Below, piece after piece: positions 45,401-54,215 of a stretch of DNA of 64,000 nt. Location of the stretch: positions 1 through 64,000 of the forward strand of contig UCOA01000005.1 in the NCBI GenBank assembly GCA_900474095.1. The letters run 5' to 3'. The DNA comes from Hyphomicrobiales bacterium. Its GTDB lineage: Bacteria; Pseudomonadota; Alphaproteobacteria; Rhizobiales; Rhizobiaceae. Positions within the stretch are counted from its first letter, which is position 1. Each line of letters begins with the position of its first letter. The position numbers and the translations under genes were made by a program. A model generated the notes under the pieces. That model was not told the origin of the DNA and made no database searches. It saw only the letters and a list, made by a program, of their open reading frames with translations.

Positions 45401-47941
45401 ATGGAATTTGCCGACCGCATTTTCCGCGAGGTCGCCGGTGAATTGCGGCTTGATGCCGATCATCGAGCCTTCCGGCCTGACGGGCAGCGTCAGCGAACGC
45501 TCGACAGCCCGGCCGCCGGCTTCCTGGACGCGCACAGTAATGTTGGCGTTCAACAACTGGGTGGTGGACGGCGTTTCCGTGAGGTTCACCTCGAACGTCG
45601 ATTTGCCGTCTTCGTCCAGCGGTGCCAGAGCCTCCAGCGGCGTACGGCTGTCTTCCGTGGCTTCCTCGTCGGCCAGACCGAAGAAATAACCCTTGAAATC
45701 GGCGCTTTCGCGGGTCGGCCTGAGGCCGACTTCGCCTTCGAGCTCGAGACCCGCTGCCGGTGCGCCATACAGGAATCGGCCGTCGACGCTAATCGAAGCC
45801 GGCTTGCCTATCTCGACCTGTTTGACTGTGCTCGCCATGTCGAACTCGACCCGGTCAGGGACGAAGTCGTCGACCTGGAACTGCTTCTCGCTAATCGCAG
45901 TGGCCTTGGGGTCGGTATAGACCTGCACGGTCCATGTGCCGCGCATTGCGTTAGGCTGCAGAATGAGATCGAGCATATAGCCGCCCGCCTGGCCGCCGTC
46001 GTTGACGACGCGGCGATCTTCGACACCATCGGGCCGCATGAAGATGAAAGTCAGCGGCAGCTTCTCGATTGCAATGGAGGCGCTGTCGCGCGCCAACGCG
46101 GAAACGTGCACCGTTTCACCGGCGCGATAAATACCGCGCTCGGTCCAGGTCAGGATGTCGATGGCACCCGGTGCCGCGCGTCCGGTAACGCCACGGTCGG
46201 AGAGATCAAAGCCAGCGCGCGTCAGGTCGAGGAAGACAAAATCGTTGTTGCCGCCCTTTGCAGTGATCACCGCGGGGGTCATGGCAGCGGTGCCGCGCAA
46301 CAGGCCGGCGTCGAACGTCGCACGGCCCTCTGCGTCGGTGGTCACCATTCCCAAAATTTCGTTGTTCTTTGCAAGCAGCGTCAGTTCGACCCCGGCCAAC
46401 TGCTTGGCCGTCGCCAAAGACCGGGCAAAAACGCTCAGGCCATCCGTGCCGGAATAGGTCGACAGACCAATATCGGAGACGACGAACCATTGCGTTGCCT
46501 GACTGTCCCACTCGTTTGTCGCTGCCGTACCCGAAACGGCGGTCAGGACATAGACGCCAGGCTTTCGCTGCGGCAACGCTTCATCCACCGGAAAGCTCGT
46601 CACCACTTCCTTGTTGAGATCGGTGGAAATATCGATCAAGCCCTGCCAAATCATCGCACCGTTTTCATCCTGGATGCGCTGAGCACTGTAGCCGTCGAGC
46701 TGCGTCAGGAATTGCGAGGTAGTGAGCAGGGAAGCGATGTTGCGATCGCCGACGCGGTAGAGCTTGAGGTTTGCGCTGGTCGTGTTGACCGAGACGAGCG
46801 GAATGCCGCGGCGGGCGGTTCCGGGAAGCACGAAGCTATCGCCGGTGAAGCGGACCATCGCTGCGCGATCCGGTATATAGACGTCGAGATTGACCTGGGC
46901 TTGAAGGGGCTCGTCGGAAATGGAGGACGGCAGGCCCTGGCGGAAGGCCAGCTTATAGCGTTGCCCGTGGTTCAGTCCCTCGACGCAGATCTCGCTGCCC
47001 TTCGCTTCGAGCGCCTTGGGTGTCGCGCCGTCAAGCGTCACGAAGGGGGCATAGTCCACGCCGGCCTTGACCAGCGGTTCGGAAAACTGGACGCAGACCC
47101 GCGGTATGGCGCTATCGGAATCGACGGTGTGCTCAGTCACGCGGAAGCCCTGGCGCACTTTCAAGCTGTCATAAGCCGCGCGAACCGTCTTTGCATCGAC
47201 AATCGTAAGGCTCGCTTTGTAGGCGCTGAGCGCCGCACGGAAATTCTCCGAGTTTTCCAGCGCCTTTGCGAGAACAGCCAGAGCGTCTGCGCGGGATTGT
47301 GTGGTGCGCGTGAGCTGGTAGCCGTTGATGGCGGCGAGCGACGCCTGGACGGCAAAGTCGGTGTTGCCGTAGACGCGGTTGGCTGCGCGGGCCGCCTCGA
47401 TCCAGAGTACACCATCCTCCGGGATGATCGACAAGGCACCTTGGAAAGCCTTCAGTGCCGGGGCAATGTTGCCGGCGGCGAGTTCGCGATGCCCGGCGGC
47501 GATCAGGCCGTTAAGCCCCTGCCCTTCCTGATCCGGCTCGAGCGCGAGATTGTTCTTCGCCATGCGGGCATCGGCAAGCTGCTGCTCGGTGAGGAACGGC
47601 AGCGCCGGCGGCGCGCCGATATCCGGCGCGCTCGAGGCGGCTTCGACGATCTTGCCGGCGATTGCGCCGTTGAACGTGTTCAGCTTGTTGTAGTCGGATT
47701 TGAGGAAGCACCATTTCACCTTGGGATTGTAGGTGAAAGCGCGGCAGGAGGAGTCGCCGATGCAGACCGTCTTACACTGATCGAGCGTTACATTTTGCTC
47801 GGTGCGGAGGTCAAAGCCGAAATAATCGCCGTTTTCTGTCGTGAGGACATGCCGGCCCGTTTCTGCCGCCCCGGCAGCAGGGCTGAAAGAGAGTGCGGCA
47901 AGAATGATCGCTGAATACCGGATAAACGCGCGCATAGACAT
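42482..47941 (-). CDS. Bacterial alpha-2-macroglobulin (YfhM/ECAM type) with PAN/Apple domain
   Basis: A 1819-residue periplasmic protein with a signal peptide (FIRYSAIILAALSFSPAAGA). A cysteine-containing PAN/Apple-like domain follows (about residues 30-100, with DQCKTVCIGDSSCRAFTYN), then many macroglobulin beta domains and a terpenoid-toroid region. The reactive thioester motif CAEQ lies at about residue 1371 in YPYGCAEQTTS. Proteolysis of the bait region activates the thioester, trapping the attacking protease. It lacks a lipobox, unlike E. coli YfhM, so it is probably soluble in the periplasm. The ATG at 47941 is chosen since GGAGG lies 5 bases upstream. It is cotranscribed with pbpC. 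Confidence 0.94.
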   Translation of the reverse strand: MSMRAFIRYSAIILAALSFSPAAGAAETGRHVLTTENGDYFGFDLRTEQNVTLDQCKTVCIGDSSCRAFTYNPKVKWCFLKSDYNKLNTFNGAIAGKIVEAASSAPDIGAPPALPFLTEQQLADARMAKNNLALEPDQEGQGLNGLIAAGHRELAAGNIAPALKAFQGALSIIPEDGVLWIEAARAANRVYGNTDFAVQASLAAINGYQLTRTTQSRADALAVLAKALENSENFRAALSAYKASLTIVDAKTVRAAYDSLKVRQGFRVTEHTVDSDSAIPRVCVQFSEPLVKAGVDYAPFVTLDGATPKALEAKGSEICVEGLNHGQRYKLAFRQGLPSSISDEPLQAQVNLDVYIPDRAAMVRFTGDSFVLPGTARRGIPLVSVNTTSANLKLYRVGDRNIASLLTTSQFLTQLDGYSAQRIQDENGAMIWQGLIDISTDLNKEVVTSFPVDEALPQRKPGVYVLTAVSGTAATNEWDSQATQWFVVSDIGLSTYSGTDGLSVFARSLATAKQLAGVELTLLAKNNEILGMVTTDAEGRATFDAGLLRGTAAMTPAVITAKGGNNDFVFLDLTRAGFDLSDRGVTGRAAPGAIDILTWTERGIYRAGETVHVSALARDSASIAIEKLPLTFIFMRPDGVEDRRVVNDGGQAGGYMLDLILQPNAMRGTWTVQVYTDPKATAISEKQFQVDDFVPDRVEFDMASTVKQVEIGKPASISVDGRFLYGAPAAGLELEGEVGLRPTRESADFKGYFFGLADEEATEDSRTPLEALAPLDEDGKSTFEVNLTETPSTTQLLNANITVRVQEAGGRAVERSLTLPVRPEGSMIGIKPQFTGDLAENAVGKFHVIALDQNGHKQAKSGLNWKLLRVEQDYQWFRDGTAWKYEPVISTKQVSTGKLDVTTDGGEISLSAGWGRYRLEVETADIDGPTSSVEFDSGWYVAASSTETPDGLEIALDKENYAIGDTAKLRVSPRFAGEVLVTIGSEKLVATKTATVPAEGGEIDIPITGDFGAGAYVTATLYRPGDAQESRMPMRAIGIKWLAVDPADRKLSVKLDLPEKALPRQTLNIPVDVAGAGVGEEAYVTIAAVDVGILNLTRYEAPDPDGWYFGQRQLGLEIRDLYGRLIDGSLGATGRLRTGGDGGQMPLQGNPPTEKLVAFFSGPVQLDESGKAIISFEIPQFNGTARVMAVAWSKTGVGHAISDVVIRDPVVVTASLPQFLAPGDKAELRLDIANTDGPAGDLNLKVTSGSSVVIDSAQAEQTFNVKPGGKLDLTLPLSGIHAGDGAISIELSSADGLSLQQSVSVPVRPASLPVTTRHPVTIEPNASLKVDGELLAESMLHGSAVSISVTRSAAFDIPALLTSLERYPYGCAEQTTSRALPLLYLSELSKQSGLPEDGDVPKRVQEAIYRVLSYQSSTGSFGLWSPGSGDLWLDAYVTDFLTRAREQKYQVPDQAMVQALDNLQNALSYDVDVKSQGNEIAYALYVLARNRRAAISDLRYYADTKLAEFPTPLSKGHLAAALGLYGDGQRSQSIFSDALQMSTSTTTSLLDRSDYGSPLRDDAAVLTLAAESRPVPAIIPQLAKIVAREWEQASYTSTQEQMWTLLAARAIKGGDQDLRLDINGTARSGGYSARLTGDEILDQPITISNRSSDPVAAVVTTVAAPALPLPAGGNGFTIQRTYYTLDGEEANITQAKQNERYVVVINATESNAWPSRVLITDLLPAGFEIDNPSLVDSAKLSNFEWIGEIEAAHTEFRSDRFVAAFDRSSGDDRAITVAYVVRAVTPGTYDHPAANIEDMYRPQFSARTAMGRMEVQAVE

Positions 47942-48011
47942 TAAGTCCTCCCCAACGCTGCCGTTTTGACCGGTTGTACTCTTCAGACTTGTCAGTCGTT
48001 TGTCAACCAGG

Positions 48012-48046
48012 CCAGGGCAGCGACCCATCTGTGGTCACTGCCCTGG
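48012..48046. terminator. Terminator-like hairpin downstream of ssuD
   Basis: A 14-bp stem (CCAGGGCAGCGACC with GGTCACTGCCCTGG, one wobble) and 7-base loop lies about 100 bases after the ssuD stop and upstream of the alpha-2-macroglobulin gene. There is no T-run. Confidence 0.55.
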
Positions 48047-48149
48047 TTAACGGTTGATCATTACCGTTTAATCGCAGAACGATAAATAAAATGCGCAACC
48101 CTCGATCGCTTCTTGAAAGAGACACATCGGGATGCCTGGGCTGGATGGA

Positions 48150-49319
48150 TCATGATTGGGAAACCTTAAGCGCCGGGCGGTGGTCACCGGCAATCGTTTC
48201 GCCGAAAGGCCCGGTGTTCGTACCGGCCGTATAGGCCTTCACCGGATGGTTGAGCGGCAGCTTGGGCAGCACGAGTTCGCCGAACTTGTAGGCTTCTTCC
48301 AGATGCGGATATCCGGACAGGATGAAGGTGTCGATGCCAATCTGGCGATATTCGTCGATCCGCGACTTCACCTGGCCGGGATCGCCGACAAGCGCAGTCC
48401 CAGCTCCACCACGCACGAGGCCGACGCCGGCCCAGAGGTTGGGGCTGATTTCCAGCTTGTCCTTGCGGCCGCCATGCAGCTTGCTCATCCGGCTCTGGCC
48501 AACCGAGTCCATGCGCTGGAAGACCTTCTGTGCCGCGGCGATCGTGTCTTCATCGACGTATTTGATGAGTTCGTCCGCTGCGGTCCAGGCTTCCCTGGCG
48601 GTCTCACGGACAATGACGTGGAGACGGATGCCGAAGGTGACCTTGCGGCCCTCGGCATCTGCCAGCGACCGCACTTCGGCAATCTTCTTCTCGACATCTT
48701 CCGGCGGTTCGCCCCAGGTGAGATATTTGTCGATCGTGCGCGCCGCGACCTGCTGGCCGATCCCCGAAGAGCCGCCGAAATAGAGCGGCGGGTGCGGATC
48801 CTGGAATGGCCTGAACAACAGTTTTGCATCCTCGATATCGAAATGCTTACTCTTGACCGTCACATCCTCGCCGCGCAGGACGGCCTTGTAGATGTCCAGA
48901 AATTCCTCGGTGACCTCATAGCGCTCCTCGTGGGAATAATGGATGCCATCGCCCTTGTTCTCGATCGGGTCGCCGCCCGTGACGACGTTGACGAGAAGGC
49001 GGCCACTCGAAATTCTGTCGAGCGTCGCTGTCATGCGGGCGGCAAGCGTCGGGCTCAGCAGGCCGGGACGGACCGCGACGAGGAACCGCAGCTTTTCGGT
49101 TAGAGGGGCAAGCGCGGAAGCGACAATCCAACTGTCCTCGCAACTGCGGCCCGTTGGGATGAGTACCCCGTAGTAACCGAGATTGTCAGCCGCCTGGGCA
49201 ATCTGCTTCAAATAATTGAGGTCAACGTTGCGGCCGCCAATGGAGGTTCCCAGATAGCGGCTGTCCCCATGGGTGGGCAGAAACCAGAGGACGTCGATTT
49301 TATCAGGAACCGTGCTCAT
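48150..49319 (-). CDS. ssuD: FMNH2-dependent alkanesulfonate monooxygenase
   Basis: A 389-residue TIM-barrel enzyme of the bacterial luciferase family, the normal SsuD length. It begins with [19 protein letters not shown] and contains [43 protein letters not shown] and [23 protein letters not shown], all close to SsuD. It desulfonates alkanesulfonates to aldehyde and sulfite with FMNH2 supplied by a reductase (SsuE), which is not present here. It stands between the envelope genes and an FAD-binding protein gene; an AT-rich region upstream (49390-49430) probably holds its promoter. Sulfate limitation is the usual inducing condition in the family. Confidence 0.94.
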   Translation of the reverse strand: MSTVPDKIDVLWFLPTHGDSRYLGTSIGGRNVDLNYLKQIAQAADNLGYYGVLIPTGRSCEDSWIVASALAPLTEKLRFLVAVRPGLLSPTLAARMTATLDRISSGRLLVNVVTGGDPIENKGDGIHYSHEERYEVTEEFLDIYKAVLRGEDVTVKSKHFDIEDAKLLFRPFQDPHPPLYFGGSSGIGQQVAARTIDKYLTWGEPPEDVEKKIAEVRSLADAEGRKVTFGIRLHVIVRETAREAWTAADELIKYVDEDTIAAAQKVFQRMDSVGQSRMSKLHGGRKDKLEISPNLWAGVGLVRGGAGTALVGDPGQVKSRIDEYRQIGIDTFILSGYPHLEEAYKFGELVLPKLPLNHPVKAYTAGTNTGPFGETIAGDHRPALKVSQS

Positions 49320-49573
49320 ATGCGATTGTCTCCAGCCTGTACGGAATACGATTTAGCATCTGGCTGATAGTCTTTCCGGGATTGAGACTGGTCACAAAAC
49401 AATAATATCTATAAATTTTATCTAGTATGGAAAATCCGTTCGCGGCTGACCCCATTTCTGAGGCATAACATTCAAGGTCGAACGCGTCGTCTTATTGGAC
49501 TGAAATGCGACCCGCAATACGAAGGCCGCGGGTTGGAGGTCTTTCGTGGTTAGAGTATGGCGTTTAGCGCCCG

Positions 49574-50968
49574 TCAGCCAGCCTGCAATTGCGGCCGTGA
49601 TCGCGCATCGATCAGTGTCGCGGCAGCGTAGGTCTGCGTTACTATCTCCGGCACGAGATCGATATCTGGAAGCGAGCCGAGGCCGAGCGGACCGATGGCG
49701 AACAGGCCCGCGGGACGGCCCTTGAGGGTGAGCAGTTCGCCGGCCGGGTTTACGGCCAGGCCGAGTTCCAGTTCATCCGTACTTGCAAGGCTTGCGCGCA
49801 GCAGGTCGACAATGACAGGGTCCTCCAAGTCAGGCGAAAGGCAGCGGCAGTCTATGACTTCGTCCGCGGCAAAGTGCTCCTCCGTTGACTGACCGGCCCA
49901 CCGCACGACGAGACCAATGGGGCTTCGCTTCAGCGTGGTCCCGCGCTTCAGCTCCGTCATGCCGCCAGCCAGTTCGCGTTCGAGCCTTGCATGCACGTCC
50001 GCAGGCAGCCTGTTGCGGTGGCTGTCATAGATGGCCCTGAGATGACGATTGAATTGTCGCTTTTCGCTGGGCGGCAACGAAGCCCACAGGGTGCGGGCCC
50101 GCTTGCGCAGGCCGTTCATCGCGGCTTGCCAGCTCCAGCCGTTTTCTTCGGCTTCCGCGCAGGCTTTGCGGACGAACCGGACGATGTGGCGAAGCTGCGA
50201 GGGCATCGGTTGCGACGGAAAGACGGCATCGGCGGGCATCCGGGTATGCGGCTGCGGCAGGAAACCGCGGCGCGACAGGATCGTGATGCGGCCGGCAAAT
50301 CCACCATCGCGCAATTGCAGGACCTGGTCCACCGCTCGCAGGCCGTTGCCCATGACGACGACATGCCGGTCGTCCTTCGTGGGGCTTTGCAGAGCGACGT
50401 CATCGTCCTGCTCGGTTTGCTCCTGGCGGGCCTTCAACCCATAGCCGGTTGCCAGCACGACCGTGTCGTAAACGGCTTCGCTGCCATCAGCCAGTGCGAG
50501 TGCGAACAGGCTGTTGTCGTTGCGACGGATACCGGCGATGCCCTCATTGGACATCTGGACACTGACGTCGGTGCGTTGTGCCAAAGCTTCGGAGAACCGC
50601 TGATACACATAATCGCTGAAGGTAGACTTCGGCACGAAGATCTGGCCGAAGCCCGGGATTGCGGCAGAGACCGCCTCGCGAAATTGCTGGTTGGCCTGCA
50701 GCCAGCGCGTGAAATCCTTCGGCTCGCCGGTCGAGACGGAGAGGTCGCGGGCGCGGCTGTTGAGAATTTCGGTCGCGCGCGCCGTTGCCAGGGCCTGACC
50801 ACCGCTGACGATCGGCTGCGGATCGAACATACGCAGTTGAAACGGCCGGCTGACGGATTTCAGGAGAGCGATTGCCATCATCAAGCCGGAAAATCCGCGG
50901 CCGACAATGGCGATCTGCAAAGGCTGGCTACCATAACCGTACGGCGCTGAGAAACCATGAACCGTCAT
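49574..50968 (-). CDS. FAD/NAD(P)-binding oxidoreductase (NAD_binding_9 type)
   Basis: A 464-residue cytoplasmic protein. The N-terminal dinucleotide motif is IAIVGRGFSGLMMA, and there is an ATG-like motif VVLATGYG. A second nucleotide-binding segment (HVVVMGNGLRAVDQVLQL) and GRITILSRRGFLP follow. This pattern matches the FAD-NAD(P)-binding family (Pfam NAD_binding_9) whose members are mostly uncharacterised. The start at 50968 has GGAGGGG about 6 bases upstream; a longer frame to 51088 is not supported. It lies between ssuD and a transport operon, all leftward. A role in organosulfur or amine oxidation is possible. Confidence 0.83.
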   Translation of the reverse strand: MTVHGFSAPYGYGSQPLQIAIVGRGFSGLMMAIALLKSVSRPFQLRMFDPQPIVSGGQALATARATEILNSRARDLSVSTGEPKDFTRWLQANQQFREAVSAAIPGFGQIFVPKSTFSDYVYQRFSEALAQRTDVSVQMSNEGIAGIRRNDNSLFALALADGSEAVYDTVVLATGYGLKARQEQTEQDDDVALQSPTKDDRHVVVMGNGLRAVDQVLQLRDGGFAGRITILSRRGFLPQPHTRMPADAVFPSQPMPSQLRHIVRFVRKACAEAEENGWSWQAAMNGLRKRARTLWASLPPSEKRQFNRHLRAIYDSHRNRLPADVHARLERELAGGMTELKRGTTLKRSPIGLVVRWAGQSTEEHFAADEVIDCRCLSPDLEDPVIVDLLRASLASTDELELGLAVNPAGELLTLKGRPAGLFAIGPLGLGSLPDIDLVPEIVTQTYAAATLIDARSRPQLQAG

Positions 50969-51184
50969 ATCACCCCTCCCCCGCATCCTGCGGCTGGATT
51001 GTTGAACCTTGGCACTGTCATTCAAACGCCAGTTCACTAATATACGGCATACTCTATATATTTTGTATTTTAACCACGGGATCCCCATGGTGGCAAGTCG
51101 TTTTCACGTCTTGTTATTTTTCGATATATTTCCGTTACTTGTTGGGATGGGAGTTGCCATCGCCTGCGCCAATCGATGCGAGAC

Positions 51185-51655
51185 TCAACGCTGGTCACGG
51201 CCTGAGCGCCGCTTTTCGAACCGACGGATAAAGACGTTGATATCGCTGCCGGTGCGCCGCATGTCTCTCTTCCTGGTCAGGATACTCATCACGCGTGCTG
51301 CAGTCGAAAAGGTCATTTCATCAAGAGCGCTGTCGCTGCTCCAGGGCTTTCTCAGGCGCTCGGTTATGGCGCTGACCATATTGTTCGGCAGAATATCCGT
51401 GCAATTGCGCATGTGATCGAACACATGTCCGATCAGAACCGGCATGCCCTGATAGTAGACGACCGGCGTATCTGCACCTTCGACCCAATCGTCATAGGCC
51501 TCCAGGGCATCGCGGAACAGCTGGTGCAGCGTGATCGGCGCATGTCCTTCATGAAGTTGTGGTAACTGGTTGTTAATCTGCCCATCCTCGCATCGTTGCA
51601 AAACACGGTGTTTGATGTCGACAGAGATCGACCCGACGCTAAACGCGCAGACCAT
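51185..51655 (-). CDS. Hypothetical protein, about 156 residues
   Basis: A basic protein with no recognised family. The central part (LHQLFRDALEAYDDWVEGADTPVVYYQGMPVLIG, then a HVFDHMRNCTD helix) looks like a genuine folded domain and the C-terminus is Arg-rich (VFIRRFEKRRSGRDQR). The start at 51655 lacks a clear ribosome-binding site, so the true N-terminus may be different. It lies downstream of the ABC transporter genes on the same strand, 93 bases after them, and upstream of the FAD protein gene. Confidence 0.55.
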   Translation of the reverse strand: MVCAFSVGSISVDIKHRVLQRCEDGQINNQLPQLHEGHAPITLHQLFRDALEAYDDWVEGADTPVVYYQGMPVLIGHVFDHMRNCTDILPNNMVSAITERLRKPWSSDSALDEMTFSTAARVMSILTRKRDMRRTGSDINVFIRRFEKRRSGRDQR

Positions 51656-51748
51656 TGGAAGGTTCCAGACGTTTGCCAGGAAAAATTGAGACCCGCGGCG
51701 GCGGCCTCGCGGCAGAATCGGACATGGGATGCTTGCCCCATACTGGTT

Positions 51749-52465
51749 TCAGTGCAGTCCGCCGACGCCGAGTAAACGCTCCACCGTATCGTGATCGGCA
51801 ACCAACGCTGAAGGCGTTCCGCGCCAGGCCACCCGCCCTCGCTCCAATACGATGACGTGATCGGCGAAATCAAGCGCGCTCTGAATCCGCTGTTCCACCA
51901 AGAGAATGGTCATGTCGCCGGCATTGGCGAGTGCTGCAAAGGCCTTCATCAACTCTTCGCAGATAACCGGTGCAAGACCTTCGAGCGGCTCGTCAAGCAG
52001 CAGCACGGACGGGCGACCGAGAATGGTACGTGCCGTCGACAGCATCTGCTGCTCACCGCCGGAAAGCTGCGAGCCAAGGTTGCGCTTGCGCTCGAACAGG
52101 CGCGGGAACATCGCGTAGGCTTCCTGCAGGTCGCTTTTCGGCCGATCCTTCAGGCCGACGAACAGGTTCTCCTCGACCGTCAGTGTCGGAAAGATGCACC
52201 GCGCCTGTGGCACATAACCGAGGCCGGTGCGAGCCCGAAGGGCGCTTGAAATGCCGGTAACGTCGGTTTCCCCGATGCGGATCTGACCGCCGTACCGCCG
52301 TGTCTGGCCGGCAAGCGTGGCAAGCAATGTCGTCTTGCCCATGCCGTTGCGGCCGAGAACAGCCAATCGGGCACCGGCAGGAACGGAAAAGGATACGCTT
52401 TCAAGGACGCGCGTCGGACCGTAGCCCGCCGAGAGGTTTTCGACTTCAAGCGGCGTGGCTGGCAT
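51749..52465 (-). CDS. ABC transporter ATP-binding protein, LivF-like
   Basis: A 238-residue ATPase of the branched-chain amino acid/amide type with Walker A GRNGMGKTT, signature LSGGEQQM, Walker B VLLLDEPLEGLAP and ILLVEQRIQSAL. The ATG at 52465 has GGGGAG 8 bases upstream and overlaps the LivG-like gene by 20 bases. It is the last gene of the five-gene leftward transporter operon. It works as the partner of the LivG-like ATPase. The substrate is unknown; family members also carry urea, amides and aromatic compounds. Confidence 0.92.
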   Translation of the reverse strand: MPATPLEVENLSAGYGPTRVLESVSFSVPAGARLAVLGRNGMGKTTLLATLAGQTRRYGGQIRIGETDVTGISSALRARTGLGYVPQARCIFPTLTVEENLFVGLKDRPKSDLQEAYAMFPRLFERKRNLGSQLSGGEQQMLSTARTILGRPSVLLLDEPLEGLAPVICEELMKAFAALANAGDMTILLVEQRIQSALDFADHVIVLERGRVAWRGTPSALVADHDTVERLLGVGGLH

Positions 52466-53210
52466 TGGCATAGCTCCCCAGATAGGCCTCGCGCACCGCG
52501 GCATTCTTGGTGACATCGGCGGGCAAGCCGTCGAAGATGATCGTTCCAGCGGCAAGCACGATGACGCGCCTGGCGAAGCGGAAAACCAGATCCATGTCGT
52601 GCTCGATCATCAGCACGGCGAGATCGGCGGGCAGTTCTGCAAGCGCCTGTTCGATGCGGCCGGTATCGCTCTGTGGCACGCCGGCCGCAGGCTCGTCGAG
52701 AAGCAGGACCCTGGGCTTCAGCGCCAGCGCCACGGCGATCTCGAGCAGGCGCTGTTGGCCATAGGCGATCTCGCTCACCTTGCGGTGCAGGAGATGCACA
52801 AGGCCAAGCGTGCCGAGCAGCGCGGCTGTCTCATCCATGACATCGGGCATCGACAGGAAATTGCCGTACATCGCCCCTGCCCTTCCGTCACGCTGCAGGA
52901 TTGCAAGAGCGACATGCTCGGCCGGGGTCATCTCCTGAAAGAGCCTTGTGACCTGGAAGGACCGGACTAGCCCGCGGCGGACGCGGCCGATCGCGTCGAC
53001 CTTGGTAACGGTTTCGCCGTTAAGGCGAACATCTCCTGAATCCGGGCGCAGATTGCCGGTCACGAGATTGACGAAGGTGGTCTTGCCCGCGCCGTTCGGC
53101 CCGATCAGTGCGACCCGGTCGCCCGTCGCCATGGACAGTGTCACATCATTGGTGACGGCAAGGCCGCTGAACGCCTTTTTCAGATTGAGAACTTCGAAAA
53201 CAGCGCTCAC
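52446..53210 (-). CDS. ABC transporter ATP-binding protein, LivG-like
   Basis: A 254-residue ATPase with Walker A GPNGAGKTT, the family-type signature IAYGQQRLLEIAVAL, Walker B RVLLLDEPAAGVPQ and VLMIEHDMDLVF, and the C-terminal BCA-transport extension. The start overlaps the stop of the LivM-like gene by 4 bases (ATGA). With the LivF-like partner it powers the permease pair. Confidence 0.93.
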   Translation of the reverse strand: MSAVFEVLNLKKAFSGLAVTNDVTLSMATGDRVALIGPNGAGKTTFVNLVTGNLRPDSGDVRLNGETVTKVDAIGRVRRGLVRSFQVTRLFQEMTPAEHVALAILQRDGRAGAMYGNFLSMPDVMDETAALLGTLGLVHLLHRKVSEIAYGQQRLLEIAVALALKPRVLLLDEPAAGVPQSDTGRIEQALAELPADLAVLMIEHDMDLVFRFARRVIVLAAGTIIFDGLPADVTKNAAVREAYLGSYANASHAA

Positions 53211-54214
53211 GGGCGTTTCTCCCGACGGCAGGCGACAAAGCCGGCGGCCGTTCCATAAAGACCCTTTGGTGCGAAAAGCACGACGGCAATCAGCAATACA
53301 CCGACCATCGTCAGCCAGTGGAAGGGGTTCGCTGCGGAGACATAATCTTCGAACAACATGAAGACCACGGTACCGGTCAACGCACCGAACAACGAACCGC
53401 CGCCGCCCAGGACGAGCATCACCAGCGACTCCGCCGAAAGTGTGAAGGACAGGCTGTCAAGGCCGACGACCTGCGTCGAAATCGCATTGAGTGCGCCGCC
53501 GACCCCTGCGACAGCACCGGAGATGACATACATCTTGATCAGCGCGGTCTTGGGCGACGCGCCCATGGCGATGATGCGCAGCGGGTCTTCCTTGATCCCG
53601 CGGCAAAGCATGCCGAAGGGCGAACGCACGAGGACACGCAGCAGCATAAGGACGGCGAGCAGCAACGCGACACCGAAGAAATAGGCGGTCTGGCCCCAGA
53701 GGTCGAACTCGAACATGCCAAGCAGCGGATCGGTCGAAATCCCGGAGAGGCCGTCGCTGCCACCGGTCCAGGACGACGCCTTGTTGGCGAATTCGTGAAA
53801 CAGGTAGATGAGCGCGATTGACAGGACGAGTTGCGGCAATCCGTGGGCTCGAAGAATGATGACGCCGCAGACGAGCCCCGCTGCTGCTCCACCCACAATG
53901 CCCGCCAAGGTCATGAGGATTGGATCGGCGATACCGTAGTGCGCGGATATGATGCCGGCAGCATAAGCACCTGAGCCGAACAGGGCCGCATGGCCAAGTG
54001 TCGCCACTCCGCAATAGCCGGTGACGAGGTCGAGCGACAACACGAGAAGGGCAATGGCGATGATGCGCGTCAGCAGAGCCAGATTGTCGGGGAAGAGAAG
54101 ATAGCCAATCGCGGCGGCAGAGATGATGGCGCCGATGCCGAGCAGGTCGCGGCCGATGGAGCGGCTCTGGCGGGCGGTCACAGCGACCGTTTCCTCTGTC
54201 ATGATGACTGTCAT
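53207..54214 (-). CDS. ABC transporter permease, LivM-like
   Basis: A 335-residue inner-membrane permease of the BPD_transp_2 family. It has hydrophobic helices, the family block LVTGYCGVATLGHAALFGSGAYAAG, and the GIKEDPLRIIAMG cytoplasmic loop. Start codons at 54214 and 54202 are both possible; the first is adopted because it lies one base after the LivH-like stop. It pairs with LivH to form the membrane channel. Confidence 0.9.
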   Translation of the reverse strand: MTVIMTEETVAVTARQSRSIGRDLLGIGAIISAAAIGYLLFPDNLALLTRIIAIALLVLSLDLVTGYCGVATLGHAALFGSGAYAAGIISAHYGIADPILMTLAGIVGGAAAGLVCGVIILRAHGLPQLVLSIALIYLFHEFANKASSWTGGSDGLSGISTDPLLGMFEFDLWGQTAYFFGVALLLAVLMLLRVLVRSPFGMLCRGIKEDPLRIIAMGASPKTALIKMYVISGAVAGVGGALNAISTQVVGLDSLSFTLSAESLVMLVLGGGGSLFGALTGTVVFMLFEDYVSAANPFHWLTMVGVLLIAVVLFAPKGLYGTAAGFVACRREKRP

Positions 54215-54215
54215 C

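Noticed and set aside
45317-47914. Very long open frame antisense to the alpha-2-macroglobulin gene
   Set aside because: It mirrors the codon pattern of the real gene in GC-rich DNA; the translation has no domains and the opposite strand is clearly coding.
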